A DNA stretch of 64,000 nucleotides from Halicephalobus mephisto (Eukaryota > Nematoda > Chromadorea > Rhabditida > Panagrolaimidae), in assembly GCA_009193035.1 (NCBI GenBank), contig SWDT01000567.1, positions 310,001 through 374,000 on the forward strand, read 5' to 3'. Of the stretch, positions 22,958-33,959 are shown one piece after another. The notes under the pieces are model-generated. The model worked only from the letters and a program-made list of their open reading frames with translations. It did no database searches and was not told where the DNA came from. Position 1 is the first letter of the stretch. The number at the start of each line of letters is the position of its first letter. A program made the position numbers and the translations under genes.

Positions 22958-24360
22958 CCTAACAAATATTACAAACAAAAACGCGATTGGAAAAATAATT
23001 AAAATAAAAAAGAAATTTATCCAGAAGGAATATGACGTCACATTCAAGTACCTAGTTCTACGTTACTTCAAATTCAGACTTTATGCTTTGAAAACCACTC
23101 CTTGTACCGAAAAAGACATTAAAAGACAAATTATAATTCAACAATATTTAATATCCTCAATGGTGTCCAATCTTAATACTTCATATTTCTATATTATTCG
23201 TTAACACCTAAACGATAATGGAACATGGCGTTTATGTCCACACAGATTCGATTCCTCGGGGTCAAAATTTGCATGAAAATTGTGCAAAAAATCATTTGGT
23301 AAATCAATGTCAAAAATCATTTTTGTTCCTAGAACAATATGACATGAGAATAGTGTCCCCAGGAAGATGTGTAAAAAAATAACTTTTTTCAAAGCTGATT
23401 TTTCGAACAAGAGGAGCTGTCGTTTACGTGTTAATAATACATAATACCTTAAAAGTTTCCACATGTTATAATGTAATGTTTCTAAAGTTATTATATATCC
23501 TGTAATGTTTCTATATCACCATATCATGGTATCTAAGATCTTTGAATTATCATTTAAGAACATCCAATATCTTCAATGTTATCGTATCTAAATACCTAAT
23601 ACTTTCGAAATCATCATATCTAAATATCTAATGTCTTCAAAATTATCATATCTTAATACCTAATACTTTCGAAATCATCATATCTAAATATCTAATATCT
23701 TCAAAATTATCATATCTAAATATCTAATGTCTTTAAAACTACTACATATTAGTATCTTATATTTTTATTTCTTTTTACCTAAATGTATTTTGTTATTTTC
23801 ATGAAATCCAAATAATAAATTACAGGAATAAGATTAATTATTGAAGTCACAAAGCTAAAAAAATGGAATATTTGTCTTAAATTTCATTAATCTCCATTAC
23901 TTCCTTGTTTTCTGATTTACAATTTTTACTGTGACCTGAAAATAATTTACTTTCTTTACAGTAGCTTAATACAGTATATTTAACAGTAACTTGACATAAT
24001 ATAACTTCACTTTTTTACAGTAATTTGATAAAGTATGTTTTTGTTTTTCTACAGTAATTTGATACAGTATGTTTCCTCTACAGTAATCTAATACAGTATA
24101 TTTTTGTTCTTCTACAGTAACCTAATACAGTATGTTTCTTCTACAATAATCCAGTACGGTATATTTTTGTATTTCTGCAGTAATCAAATACAGTATTTTT
24201 CAAACTTTTTTCATATATAAAATATTTTTTTAAAAAATCTAATTTTTCTATTTTTTTAAATAAAAAAGTGAAAAATAAAAATCCAATCGTGGGGGATTAA
24301 GTAAATCCGAACAAAATTATTTCAAAAATTAATCGATTAAAGGTCCTAAAAATCATCTCA
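22958..24360. repeat. Intergenic DNA with two short tandem arrays
   Basis: 23480-23760 holds tandem ATCATATCTAAATATCTAAT/CTTTCGAAATC units of about 28-56 bp. 23960-24200 holds about seven units of CAGTAATTTGATACAGTAT. A minus-strand frame at 23201-23464 and a plus-strand frame at 22947-23204 have poor codon use and no recognisable features. No gene is called. Confidence 0.6.
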
Positions 24361-26068
24361 ATGCAGTTTTATTCCTGTTTATTGATTATTTTTATTTTTT
24401 CAAATATAATTTATTGTAAAAAATCAACAAAGAAAAATGATTCTGAAAAACCTGAAGAAAAATTGTCAAAAAATGTTGTAACTTGGCTGATATCCCTATT
24501 CGATCAGGATCAAACAACGAAAGTGAGGATATTAATTATAAAAAAAAATAAAATTTAAAAAGTTTTTATAAAAAAAAATAAATTTTAAAAAGTTTTTATA
24601 AAAAAAAATAAAATTTAAAAAGTTTTATAAAAAAAAAAATTAATTTTCAATATTTTCTTTACAAAAAAATTAATTTTCAATATTTTCTTTACAAAAAAAA
24701 TTAATTTTCAATATTTTTTATAAAAAAAATAAATTTCTAATATTTTTATATAGAAAGTGAAATTTAAAAAACAAAACAAAAATAATTAAATTTAAAAAAA
24801 AATAAAATTACTGAGAAATAAGATTTCTATAAAATAATAAAATTTGTACGATAATAGAATTCTTAGAAAACAAAAAAATCATTCATTTTCAACAGGATAC
24901 TGTAAGAGAAGTCATGATCAGAATTGTCGAATTTCGAACTAATTCGAATTTGGAAATTAAAGATCCGAATTCAAATCGAACGATTCGAAATCAAAAATCA
25001 GATTTCGAACTAATTCAAATTCGAATTCGAAAATTCGAACTTGAACCGAACTAATTCAAATTTGAAAATCGAACGATTCGAAATCAAAAATCAGATTTCG
25101 AACTAATTTGAATTCAAAAATCGAAGGGTTCAAAATCAAAAATCGACAGCTTTGATCATGATCACAGTTGTTGAATTTCGAACAGAATTAAAACTAATTC
25201 GAAAATCGAAAGGTCCAAATTTGAATCAAACGGTTCAAAATCAAAAAATCGAAGATTTCAAAAAATCGACTACTTGGCTATGATCAGAGTTGTCAAATTT
25301 CGGACAGATTTCGAATCGATTTTAAACTAGTTCGAGTTCAAAAATCGAAAAAATTATTTTAAATCGAAGTATTCAGTTCGAATTTGAATTTTCTGAACTT
25401 TGAACTCGAATTAGTTCAAAATCAATTAGAATTGGAACCGTTAGATTCGGATTCAGATTTTTAAATTTTTAAATTTTTAAATTTTTTAATTTTTTATTTA
25501 TTTTTTATTTTTTAAATAAAAATATGAATATTTTTAGCTCATTGGATTCTTAAGCAATATCACCTGTTCCTTAAATTTGACCATTTCTGAAATAGAACAG
25601 AATTTGGCAATCGAGGCTGTCAAAGAAGGAACAAACAAACAACTCAAAAAAATTCTAAATGCCATCGAAAATTACCGTAATACTTCTGAAGATGAAAATT
25701 ATCAACAAACAATATCAATTTTTTTTGGAAAAATATTTTCACCTTTTTTTTCACAAGTAAGAAAACTAAAAATTAAAATTAATTTTTTTTAGATTTCAGA
25801 AATCCGCGAAAAAAATAATTCTTTAAAAATTTGCAAAACAGAAATAATCGAAATGCTGGTAACTAACTTAACAGAAATCTCCGCAAAAACCGGCATAATA
25901 ACCGGATTCAAATCCCTCGATCCAGACTTGTGCAGTCCGCTGTTCGATGTCCTGAATGACATCCAGGCTGTGCCCTTCGAAGTCCATTCTCTTAATGAAA
26001 GTACCGTAGTCGATCTTTGTTCTGGTTTTTCTACTGTAGAAACCGAAGTCGTAATGGAAGTACCGTAA
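24361..26068 (+). CDS. Small secreted protein, unrecognised family (member 1)
   Basis: Exons 24361-24522, 25538-25756 and 25793-26068 join in phase to 218 aa. The first ~19 residues (MQFYSCLLIIFIFSNIIYC) are a clear signal peptide. The rest is helical, with scattered cysteines (NITCSL, KICKTE, DLCSPLF, DLCSGF) that could pair. A motif CSPLFDVLNDI near the C-terminus matches CDGLYSVLNGD in the secreted protein at 27529-28401. The two genes also share orientation and a signal-peptide-only first exon, so they are probably paralogues. The final ~20 residues are encoded by the first unit of a tandem repeat that continues past the stop. No function is inferred beyond secretion. Confidence 0.75.
24895..25475. 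repeat. Palindromic GAATTCGAA-type repeat in intron 1 of secreted gene 1
   Basis: About six degenerate units with GATCAGAATTGTCGAATTTCG, AACTAATTCGAATT and AAATCGAACGATTCGAAATC. The same family appears at 48940-49110. Confidence 0.7.
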
Positions 26069-26352
26069 TCAACCTTTGTTCTGATTTTTCTACTATAGAA
26101 ACCGAAGTCTTAATGGAAGTACCGTAATAAATTTTTGTTTTGGTTTTTCTACTGTAGAAACCGAAGTCGTAATGGAAGTACCGTAATCAACCTTTGTTCT
26201 GATTTTTCTACTATAGAAACCGAAGTCTTAATGGAAGTACCGTAATAAATTTTTGTTTTGGTTTTTCTATTGTAGAAATCGAAAACTTAATGAAAGTACC
26301 GTAATCAATCTTTGTTCTGATTTTTCTACTGTAGAAACCGAAGAAATTGAAT
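25999..26352 (+). repeat. Six 59-bp tandem units with alternating A/B higher-order structure
   Basis: Each unit starts AAGTACCGTA and ends GAAACCGAAG plus TCGTAATGG or TCTTAATGG. Units 2, 4 and 6 share ATCAACCTTTGTTCTG; units 3 and 5 share ATAAATTTTTGTTTTG; so the real repeat is a 118-bp dimer. Unit 1 is coding and contains the end of the secreted gene; the stop lies in the first bases of unit 2. Confidence 0.9.
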
Positions 26353-27528
26353 AAATTTCCCTCTAAAATATTTAATAATAAATTTAAAAAAGTTTAATTT
26401 TAGTAACATACTTAATCCATTTTAATAAAGTACTGTAATGTTAGTTAAGGTCTTTGGGATGTTTAGTAATAGTTTCTGAAGCAGAACCGAGTACGAATTC
26501 CTGCCACGAAAGTCCAAACTTGAGCAATAAGGTTTCCGTCGTTTTGGAATCAAGATTTGTACTGTTGTTTATATATAACATTGTTGGATAAAAAATGTTG
26601 AAAAATTGTGTCTATCTCATCGCTAGAGGAAGTCCATATCACATCAATTTCATATATAAGTTAACCTTAAAAATAGATATAGAAGTAGATACTTTATATC
26701 TTGATTTAGGACTTTTTGCGATGTTTGATAAAAATTTCATATATCAAAATTGACCTTAAAAATAGGTATACAGTTACGTACTTTATATCTTAATTTAGAA
26801 CTTTTTGCGATGTTTAGTGAGAATTTCATATATTAAAATTAACTTTAGAAGATAGATATAGAGTTAAGTATCTTATGCACCCCAATTTAGAACTTCTTAA
26901 GATACTTGCCAAGAATTTCATATATTAAAATTAACTTCAGAGGAGAGATATAGAGTCACGTAAGTTCTATCTTAATAGCAAAGGTTAAAACTCCCTCGTG
27001 ATCAAGCCAGTGGTTGTTCTATCTTAATTTAGAACTTTTTGTGATGTTTGATAAAAATTTCATATATCAAAATTGACTTTAAAAAAGATATAGAATTAAG
27101 TACTCTAATGTAGAAGTTCCTAAATTCATCTAGGAAGAAAATATTTCTAAAAAATTCTTTTTGTACTTTTATAATAATAAATTTACAATATGTTTATAAA
27201 ATTAAATAAATCCTAAAATTTATAATTTTCGATCCTGGATGGAAATCTTTGAACTTTCGTATCAGGACCATTTTGACAAAAATTAATTTTTACAATAAAA
27301 TAATTAAAAATGTTTCAAAAAAATTATTTTTTAAACAACTTTGAAATTATTTTAATTTTTTAAATATGTAATTTAAAGTTTATTTTTTGTGAATAAAAAA
27401 TGAGATTTTCTGTTTGATTTTTGAATTGATGAAAATCGATAAAAACGGAAAAAGGATTACCGTGAATCAGTGATGTTTTCGAACAAAATCGACCTTTACA
27501 ATTAGTTTTATTGGACAAGTTTGATGTA
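26353..27528. repeat. Intergenic ~100-bp tandem array
   Basis: Between about 26580 and 27120, five diverged units contain AATTTCATATATCAAAATT, a TAGATATAGAGTTAAGTA-type block and TTTAGAACTTTTTGCGATGTT. They are related to the copies at 14670-14880. The remainder is AT-rich with one copy of the GTC(T)CGACC dispersed repeat. Confidence 0.7.
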
Positions 27529-28401
27529 ATGAAACTCCTTATTGCCGTTTTTTCTCTTGTTTGTTATTTCATGATCTCAAACGCTGGAATTCAAGAAAAG
27601 GCCAGGCAACACTTAATTAATAAAATTGATGTATTAGTTTCTAAATTTTTACCGAGAAACATCATGAATCAGGTAAAAATCAAACTTCACAAAAAAGATA
27701 AATTTTTAATTTTACAAAAAAAAATAAATTTTTAATTTACAAAAAATTAAATTTTTAATTTTTATAAAAAAAAATTAATTTTAATTTTTATAAAAAAATT
27801 TTTAATTTTATAAAAAGTGAATTTTAATTTTTTTAAAATAAATTTCTTATTTTTTTTAAATAAATATTTTTATTTTTTTAAAATTAATTTTTTCATTTAG
27901 ACAATAACAATGATTTTTGATGCTGCTTACAGTAATCAGAGCCAGATGACATTGCTTCTGCAGCTGACGAACTACTACAGTACCGTATTGAAAGACGGAA
28001 AAGAAATCGTAGTTGCTGATGCGAAAAAGAAATTCGAAACAATTTTAGGGAATCATAGTCAAGTGGTGATTACGAAATTGACGAACACTATCGTATACTG
28101 TATCACTCCCATCGCTACGAAGCTCGGTAATCAGATGACGAAAATGAAAATCATAGATGTTCCAAAAGAAGCGATTCTAACCAGGACTTTGACGATGACG
28201 AACCAGTGGTTAAATTACACAAATGTGAAAAAAATCATAGGTACCGTCAGAAGCAGGATGACTCCGTTCGAATGTGACGGACTCTACAGTGTCCTCAACG
28301 GGGATTTATTGAATCTTTCTCTGTATGATTTCAACGGAACAAAATGCGGGACTTCCCTCGTCTCGAGAAAAAAAATTTCGATCAAAATTCACAAACAATA
28401 A
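27529..28401 (+). CDS. Small secreted protein, unrecognised family (member 2)
   Basis: Exons 27529-27672 and 27901-28401 join in phase to 214 aa. The ATG chosen gives a signal peptide (MKLLIAVFSLVCYFMISNAG), then a helical domain and three late cysteines (IVYCITP, FECDGLY, TKCGTS). It resembles the gene at 24361-26068 in layout and in the CxxL[FY]xVLN motif. N-glycosylation sequons (NQS, NHS, NYT, NLS, NGT) are frequent, as expected for a secreted protein. Codon use is richer in C/G than in member 1, hinting at higher expression. Role unknown. Confidence 0.8.
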
Positions 28402-28425
28402 AATTTTAAAACCTTGGTTGAGGTT

Positions 28426-28579
28426 CTAGTACCGAAACTCCTGATCTTCCATCTCGGAATTATCTTCTTCTATGTCATTTATGGCCTTTGATACTTCGTC
28501 CAAAAAGTAATAAAATTTATACTTTTCAAAGTTTCGGGTTTCCCGACCTCCTTTCCGAGTCTCAATGTTATCGTCGATT
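28426..28579 (-). CDS. Terminal exon of an unrecognised minus-strand gene
   Basis: An acceptor (TTTTTCGACAG) is followed by 51 codons ending in TAG: IDDNIETRKGGRETRNFEKY, KFYYFLDEVSKAIND and an acidic end EEDNSEMEDQEFRY. Codon use is typical of nematode exons. The stop is only 24 bp from the stop of the convergent secreted gene. The exon that should precede it could not be joined in phase, so the gene may be broken. Confidence 0.45.
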
Positions 28580-28989
28580 CTGTCGAAAAATATCAAAGAT
28601 CTTTGATTTCAATAATATACTTAAAAAAATCGTAAAATAATTTTTTTAAAATTAATGATATTTTTCAAAAATGTTTAAAAAAAATTAAAAATCGAATTTC
28701 GAACTTTTGGTTTGAAATTGGAAAAATTTGAAAAAAATTCCACCGATTTAAATAAAAAAGTTTCGAAATTAAAAAAATATAAATTTTTAAAAATAGTCCA
28801 AATTTCGATTTTTGAATTTTGTGATCTTAATTGTCAAATTTGAGGATCAAGTTTTTATTTTAGTTTTGATATATGAATTTAAATATAATATTTTTAAAAT
28901 AAAAAAATCATAAATGTTGTTTTAGAATGAGAAATTTTAATTTTAATTTCAAATTTTGTGATTTTGATTATCAAAGTTGAAAATCAGAG

Positions 28990-29230
28990 TGTAAACTTTT
29001 CGTTCTAAGACACAATTTTAGGAATTTCTTTTTTTCGTTCTCAGACACAATTTTAGAAATTTCTATTTTTCGTTCTCAGACACAATTTTAGAAATTTTTA
29101 TTTTTCGTTCTAAAACACAATTTTAGAAATCACTATTTTTCGTTCTAAAACACAATTTTAGAAATTCCTACTTTTTGTTCTAAGACACAATTTTAGAAAT
29201 TTCTTTTTTTCGTTCTAAGACACTACTTGA
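28990..29230. repeat. 35-bp tandem repeat
   Basis: Seven units of CGTTCTAAGACACAATTTTA plus GAAATTTCTATTTTT, mostly differing by single bases. Confidence 0.88.
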
Positions 29231-29359
29231 GAATCATAAATTTATTTGAAAAAGCTGAATAAAGTTCTGTGAATTTAACTAAAACTACTTTTTGAAGAAT
29301 TGAAATTTCATAAATGTTGTTTCATCACGAAAAATCCGACTTTGATCGTCGACCTTGAA

Positions 29360-29460
29360 TTAACGATATTTCTGAACTCGGAAGTTGTCCCTAATTTTAT
29401 CATTATAGCCTTGAAGACGAAGCATAATGTGTCCATCAACAAAAAAGGAATGCCGCTGTT
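29360..29460 (-). pseudogene. Probable decayed copy of the 28426-28579 exon
   Basis: After an ATTAG acceptor the frame reads QRHSFFVDGHIMLRLQGYND, KIRDNFRVQKYR and then TAA. The continuation beyond the stop (FKVDDQS) lines up loosely with KFYYFLDEVSK of the 28426-28579 exon, and NFRVQKY lines up with NFEKYKF. It may instead be the last exon of the 29576-29869 reading frame, through a phase-compatible but weak donor. Confidence 0.35.
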
Positions 29461-29575
29461 CTAATCTAAAAAATTCGGCTTTTTTTGAACAAAATATTTT
29501 TACAATTGTAATTAAACCTAAAATTTGGAACATGTTTATTCATTTATTATGAAAACAAAAACATTTTAAAAAATT

Positions 29576-29869
29576 TCAAAATTGATCGAAACGACCGTAG
29601 TTGGATGGAAGTATTTTAAATTGGTTGATTTTACGAGGTTCTGTTTCGAGTGGTCTCAAGTCACAGAACACGAATCGAACAGGAATGTATCCATGACTCC
29701 GCCTTGAAGACCTTGTAACGATGATACGGTCCCAAGATCGACTTGGCTCCATAAAAGGACTACCCCAACCCGTTCCGGTCGAAACTAGACTTAACCGGTC
29801 TCGATCAACGGTCATTGTTTTCTTAAATTTCGGATTTGGATTAAAATCTTCAAAATCAACGATGCCCAT
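29576..29869 (-). CDS. Unrecognised 97-aa open frame overlapping the glutaminase start antisense
   Basis: [17 protein letters not shown]... GYIPVRFVFCDLRPLE... SNYGRFDQF, with strong nematode codon use, a stop at 29576 and an AATAAA about 30 nt beyond it on the minus strand. Its ATG (29869) overlaps the plus-strand glutaminase ATG (29862) within the bases ATGCCCATGG. Either this is a real antisense gene or an ancient exon, or the glutaminase N-terminus is wrong. No family recognised. Confidence 0.45.
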   Translation of the reverse strand: MGIVDFEDFNPNPKFKKTMTVDRDRLSLVSTGTGWGSPFMEPSRSWDRIIVTRSSRRSHGYIPVRFVFCDLRPLETEPRKINQFKILPSNYGRFDQF

Positions 29870-32800
29870 GGACAGAAAATACTCCAATTCTACTTGTTTG
29901 TTTTTATTTTAAAAATTATTTTAAATAAATTTTTCAGTACAACAATGGAGTCCCTTAGGGGATGTCCGATCGAAAGAATCCATCGTAAACACGATCAATC
30001 AAACCGCTCACGGATTATCCAATGCTTTTGCGATCGAAGAACAGCCAGAGGACTTGATTTACAATTTATTCAAGCTTCCAAATAAGGACGAAGCTTCAAT
30101 CGGAAAACTTCTTACAGTAAGAAATTCAAAAAAATACAAATTTTTAAAATTAATTTTTAGCTTTTGAAAAACTTTGGTCTTCATGAAGATGATCCTAGAC
30201 TTCTGCCTATGATGACGAAGATCCATGAAATCGAAGAACAAAAGGAAGAACAATTCAAAGAAGCCCGTGATCCGAAGCACTGGAAACTCGGGAAAGAAGA
30301 TTTTAAAAAATGCGTCGCTCAAAGTCTGTCTTTGGTTTCCCGAACTCTTCAAAACGACCTAATTGTCCCTAGTTGGAATCAATTCTGCAACCGTCTCAAG
30401 GAAATATACGAAAAAGTAAGTTTATTTTTTCGCTCTGTGACACTTGTGTCCCAGACATTTGTGTATCGAATGTATGTGTCCCAGACATTTGTGTACCGGA
30501 CGTATATATCCAAAGGATTTAAATCCTAAACATATGTATCTTAAAAATTTGTGTCCCAAAGATATATATCTCAAATATTTAAATCCTAAACATATGTCCC
30601 AAAAATTTGTGTACCAGATATATGTGTCCCAAAAATTTGTGTACCAGATATTTGTGTACCAGATATTTATATCTTGGACATATATCTCAGATATTTAAAT
30701 CATAAGCATATGTATCTTAGAAATTTGTGTCCCAAAAATTTATATTATAGATATTTGTGCTCCAAAAATGTGTGTCCAGAATATCTTTTTCAAGCACTTA
30801 TCTTTAATATTTTTTACAATTTTTATATTTTTTAGTGTAAAACCGTTACTGATGGAAAAGTCGCGGATTACATTCCACAATTATCCCGTTTCGATCCTAA
30901 TTACTGGGGAGTTGCCATCTGTACTGTAGATGGCCAGAGGGCTTCTTGGGGAGATTCCAAAATCCCCTTCTGTGTCCAATCCGTTTCGAAGGCTTTCAAC
31001 TACTCCGTCGCCGCTTCCGATCTTGGAGCTGATTTGGTTCACAAGTTTGTCGGACAAGAACCTTCTGGAAGACTCTTTAACGAAATTTGTCTTGACAACA
31101 ATGGAAAACCCCACAACCCCATGGTAAACTCCGGGGCCATCATTGTTTCGTCTTTGATAAAAAATAGTTGGAATATGGCCGACAGATTTGATCACGTAAG
31201 TTTTCTGAAAAAATGAAAAATTTGAAGTTTGCGCAAAGAGCTCGAAATCAAGATCAAATCTGCAATTTGCTTGCAACATTCTAGCAGATTGATCGATATC
31301 AAAATCAAATATACAAGTTGCTTACAAAATTTAAGCAAATAGGTCGACATCAAAGTAATAATTGAAATCAAATATGTAAGTTATATGCAGAATTTAAGTA
31401 AATAGGTCGGCATCAAAATCAAATATGCAAGTTGCTTGCAAGATTTAAGTAAATAGGTCGACATCAAAGTAATAATTGAAATCAAATCCGCAGTTTGCTC
31501 GCAACATTCTAGCAGATTGATCGACATCAAAGTAATAATTGAAATCAAATCTGCAGTTTGCTCGCAACATTCTAGCAGATTGATCGACATCAGAGTCACA
31601 TCAGAAATCAAATCTGCAGTTTATTTGCGACACTTTGACATATCAATCAAATTCCTATATTTATGCTTATAAAAACTTCAACATCAAATTTCTATTCGCA
31701 GTTTACTTGTAACATTTGGCCAATCTCTAATTGCTGCGCGAAAATTTATTTTGACTTTGATATCGACCGCTTTATAGACCTCGAAAATGGTCTTTTTGGT
31801 TCACGAATATTTCTAACAAAGTGCAATAAAGAAAAACAACTTTGTTACTAAGGCTATAAAATAAATCGAAATAGAACAATTAAATTTCTAGATGCTTACT
31901 CAATACCGAAAAATCGCCGGAGGTAAACCTGTGGGATTCAACAATGCAGGTAAAAAAAATAAAATTAAATTTTAAAAAAAATAAAAAATTTAGTTTTTCT
32001 TTCTGAAAGAGCTACTGCTGACAGAAATTACGCTCTGTCGTACTATATGAAGGAAAATAAATGTTTTCCTGATGAAACCAAAAATTTGAGTGAAGCTTTG
32101 GACTTCTACTTCCAACTCTGCAGTATGGAAGTCACTTGTGAAACCGCCAGTGTCATGGCAGCAACCCTGGCCAATGGGGGGGTCTGTCCGATCACGGAGG
32201 AGAGGTGCATCGGGAGCCGGCCCTGCAGGGATGTCCTGAGCTTGATGAACTCCTGTGGCATGTACGATTACAGGTTCGTCATCATTAATTAATATAGATG
32301 AAATTTACTCAAATTTCTAGTGGTCAATTTGCTTTCCATGTAGGACTCCCGGCGAAATCAGGAGTGTCTGGATTGCTTATTGTTGTGATTCCGAATCTTG
32401 TTGGAATTGCCCTCTGGTCCCCGCCGTTGGACAGAATGGGCAACAGTTGCAGAGGAGTCGCATTCTGCAAGGAGCTCATCAACAAATTCAACTTTCACAA
32501 TTACGATAGTTTGGCCCACAACGAATCCGAGAAATTCGATCCACGTAAGCGGCTCAGTGACCGTGACAAAGACGTGATCGTTTCGCTCCTCTTTGCCGCG
32601 AAAGCAGGAGATTTGAACACTATCCGAAGGTAGAAGAATTACAATTTTAAAAATAATAAAAAATTCCAGAATGTACATGCAAGGAATCGATATGCAGATG
32701 GCTGATTACGACAAACGAACAGCTCTTCATTTGGCCGCTTCTGAAGGTCATATTGACGTCATCAAGTTCCTTCTGAACACGGCTAAAGTCCGTCCTGATC

Positions 32801-33205
32801 CTAAGGATCGCTGGAACAGAACCCCTCTTCAAGACGCCAAAGCAGAAGGCCACACCAACTGCCTCCGGATTCTGGAGAAGAGCATGCAGCTTTCTGAAAG
32901 TGCAGAAGAAGTGAACTTTGATTTTAGAATTTTATTTTAATTTTTAGTTTTAGACAAGTGACGACAACAACTCCCCCGAAACCGCTCATAAAACATTGAC
33001 TTCTCCTGATGGAAATCGTAAACGGATCACATCGACCACTTCCATTCCCTCCAGCGATTCAGATTCCACCGACGCTGAAGATGAAAACTTCAATGCTCGA
33101 CTTGAACAAAAAAAACGAGAATTGAACCAATTCAACAACTTCACAGTGCAGGTCAACGGAACTACAGTAACCACTGGAGTTAGTCCAGGCCACTCCACTC
33201 CTTGA
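29862..33205 (+). CDS. glna: Glutaminase with C-terminal ankyrin repeats (tandem copy A)
   Basis: Hydrolyses glutamine to glutamate and ammonia, normally in mitochondria. Exons 29862-29895, 29938-30116, 30161-30415, 30836-31195, 31892-31949, 31994-32273, 32321-32629, 32670-32910 and 32954-33205 join in phase to 655 aa, close to human kidney glutaminase. The N-terminal EF-hand-like helical region ([14 protein letters not shown]) is followed by the beta-lactamase-like core. That core has the catalytic Ser-x-x-Lys in QSVSKAFNY, the substrate motifs [12 protein letters not shown] and [12 protein letters not shown], and [13 protein letters not shown]. Two ankyrin repeats follow ([20 protein letters not shown], then [13 protein letters not shown]). 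An in-frame upstream ATG at 29721 would add 47 mostly Arg/Ser residues, a plausible mitochondrial presequence. Intron 4 carries a Harbinger-type repeat array. Confidence 0.93.
31225..31790. repeat. Harbinger-type repeat array in glutaminase A intron 4
   Basis: Six or more copies of AATCTGCAGTTTGCTCGCAA, CATTCTAGCAGATTGATCGA and CATCAAAGTAATAATTGA lie between AAGAGCTCGAAATCAAGATC (left) and GATATCGACCGCTTTATAGA (right). The same motif set is in the MITEs at 17285, 18536 and 20870. Confidence 0.65.
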
Positions 33206-33959
33206 GTCTTATCCATGAAATTCATCTACTTGATCCATTTTTATTTTTGCAAAAATTTCGATTTTTACTGAACTTAGTACTTGACATAGTGGTCAATAAA
33301 TTTGATTTTAATTGGATTCAGAAGTTAATTTGACTAATTGTGCAACTAAATTGACACTTATAAATGGAAAATTAGTGCAATAGTTCAAAAATTCATTTTT
33401 TATTGATATTCAAAAGAACAAAACAAATAACGTTTTTCAATGCTAAAGAATCATTCTGATCAGGGAAAATACCATGTTTTCTGACATCTTCGAAATTTTT
33501 GAGTTCTTTGTCGGTGATTCAAATTTAATGATTCCACATGATGCTTATCAAAGGTAAATCACCGTTTTTTACGTTGTTATCTGGAACTGCCATAAAATAA
33601 CACTTTTTATCAAAAGGTTAATCTTTTCAAAGCAATATAGCTAATTAAAACGTAGTCCAAAAGTCAGTTGTTTTCCAGGAGAGTTCCCCGAAACATTTCT
33701 TTGAATAACGATCATGGAATGTGTTTTGTTTTTTTCTGTTTTTAAATGTATCTGAAGTAATAAACTTGAAAACCAGCGCTTATGAAGGTTTTGACTTTTT
33801 TAATGTTTCAATTTAAGAATATAGTTGTATTTTATTGATATACCTAAAACTTGGGTAATTAAACCCCGTCGTGAACTCTGACGTGTTCCAAAGTTTTTCT
33901 CTGTTGACTGAAAACAGGGGTTTCCTCATCAAATACTTGTTTCGTAATAGATAGATTTC
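33206..33959. other. Intergenic region after glutaminase A with an SL1-like site
   Basis: AT-rich, with no open frame worth calling. It contains the SL1-like sequence at 33844-33865, listed separately. Confidence 0.6.
33844..33865 (-). ncRNA. SL1-like spliced-leader sequence, probably an SL RNA pseudogene
   Basis: On the minus strand, 21 of 22 positions match the canonical Caenorhabditis SL1 leader (GGTTTAATTACCCAAG intact; GAG changed to TAG). It is followed at once by GTATAT, a possible donor, as in an SL RNA gene. The downstream 90 nt do not show a clear Sm site or the SL RNA stems, so function is doubtful. Confidence 0.5.

Noticed and set aside
23201..23464. 87-codon minus-strand frame
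   Set aside because: Atypical codon use, no partner exons, no recognisable domain.
21410..23760. CRISPR-like spaced repeats
   Set aside because: Repeats are diverged tandem units without conserved repeat/variable spacer structure, and this is a eukaryotic genome.
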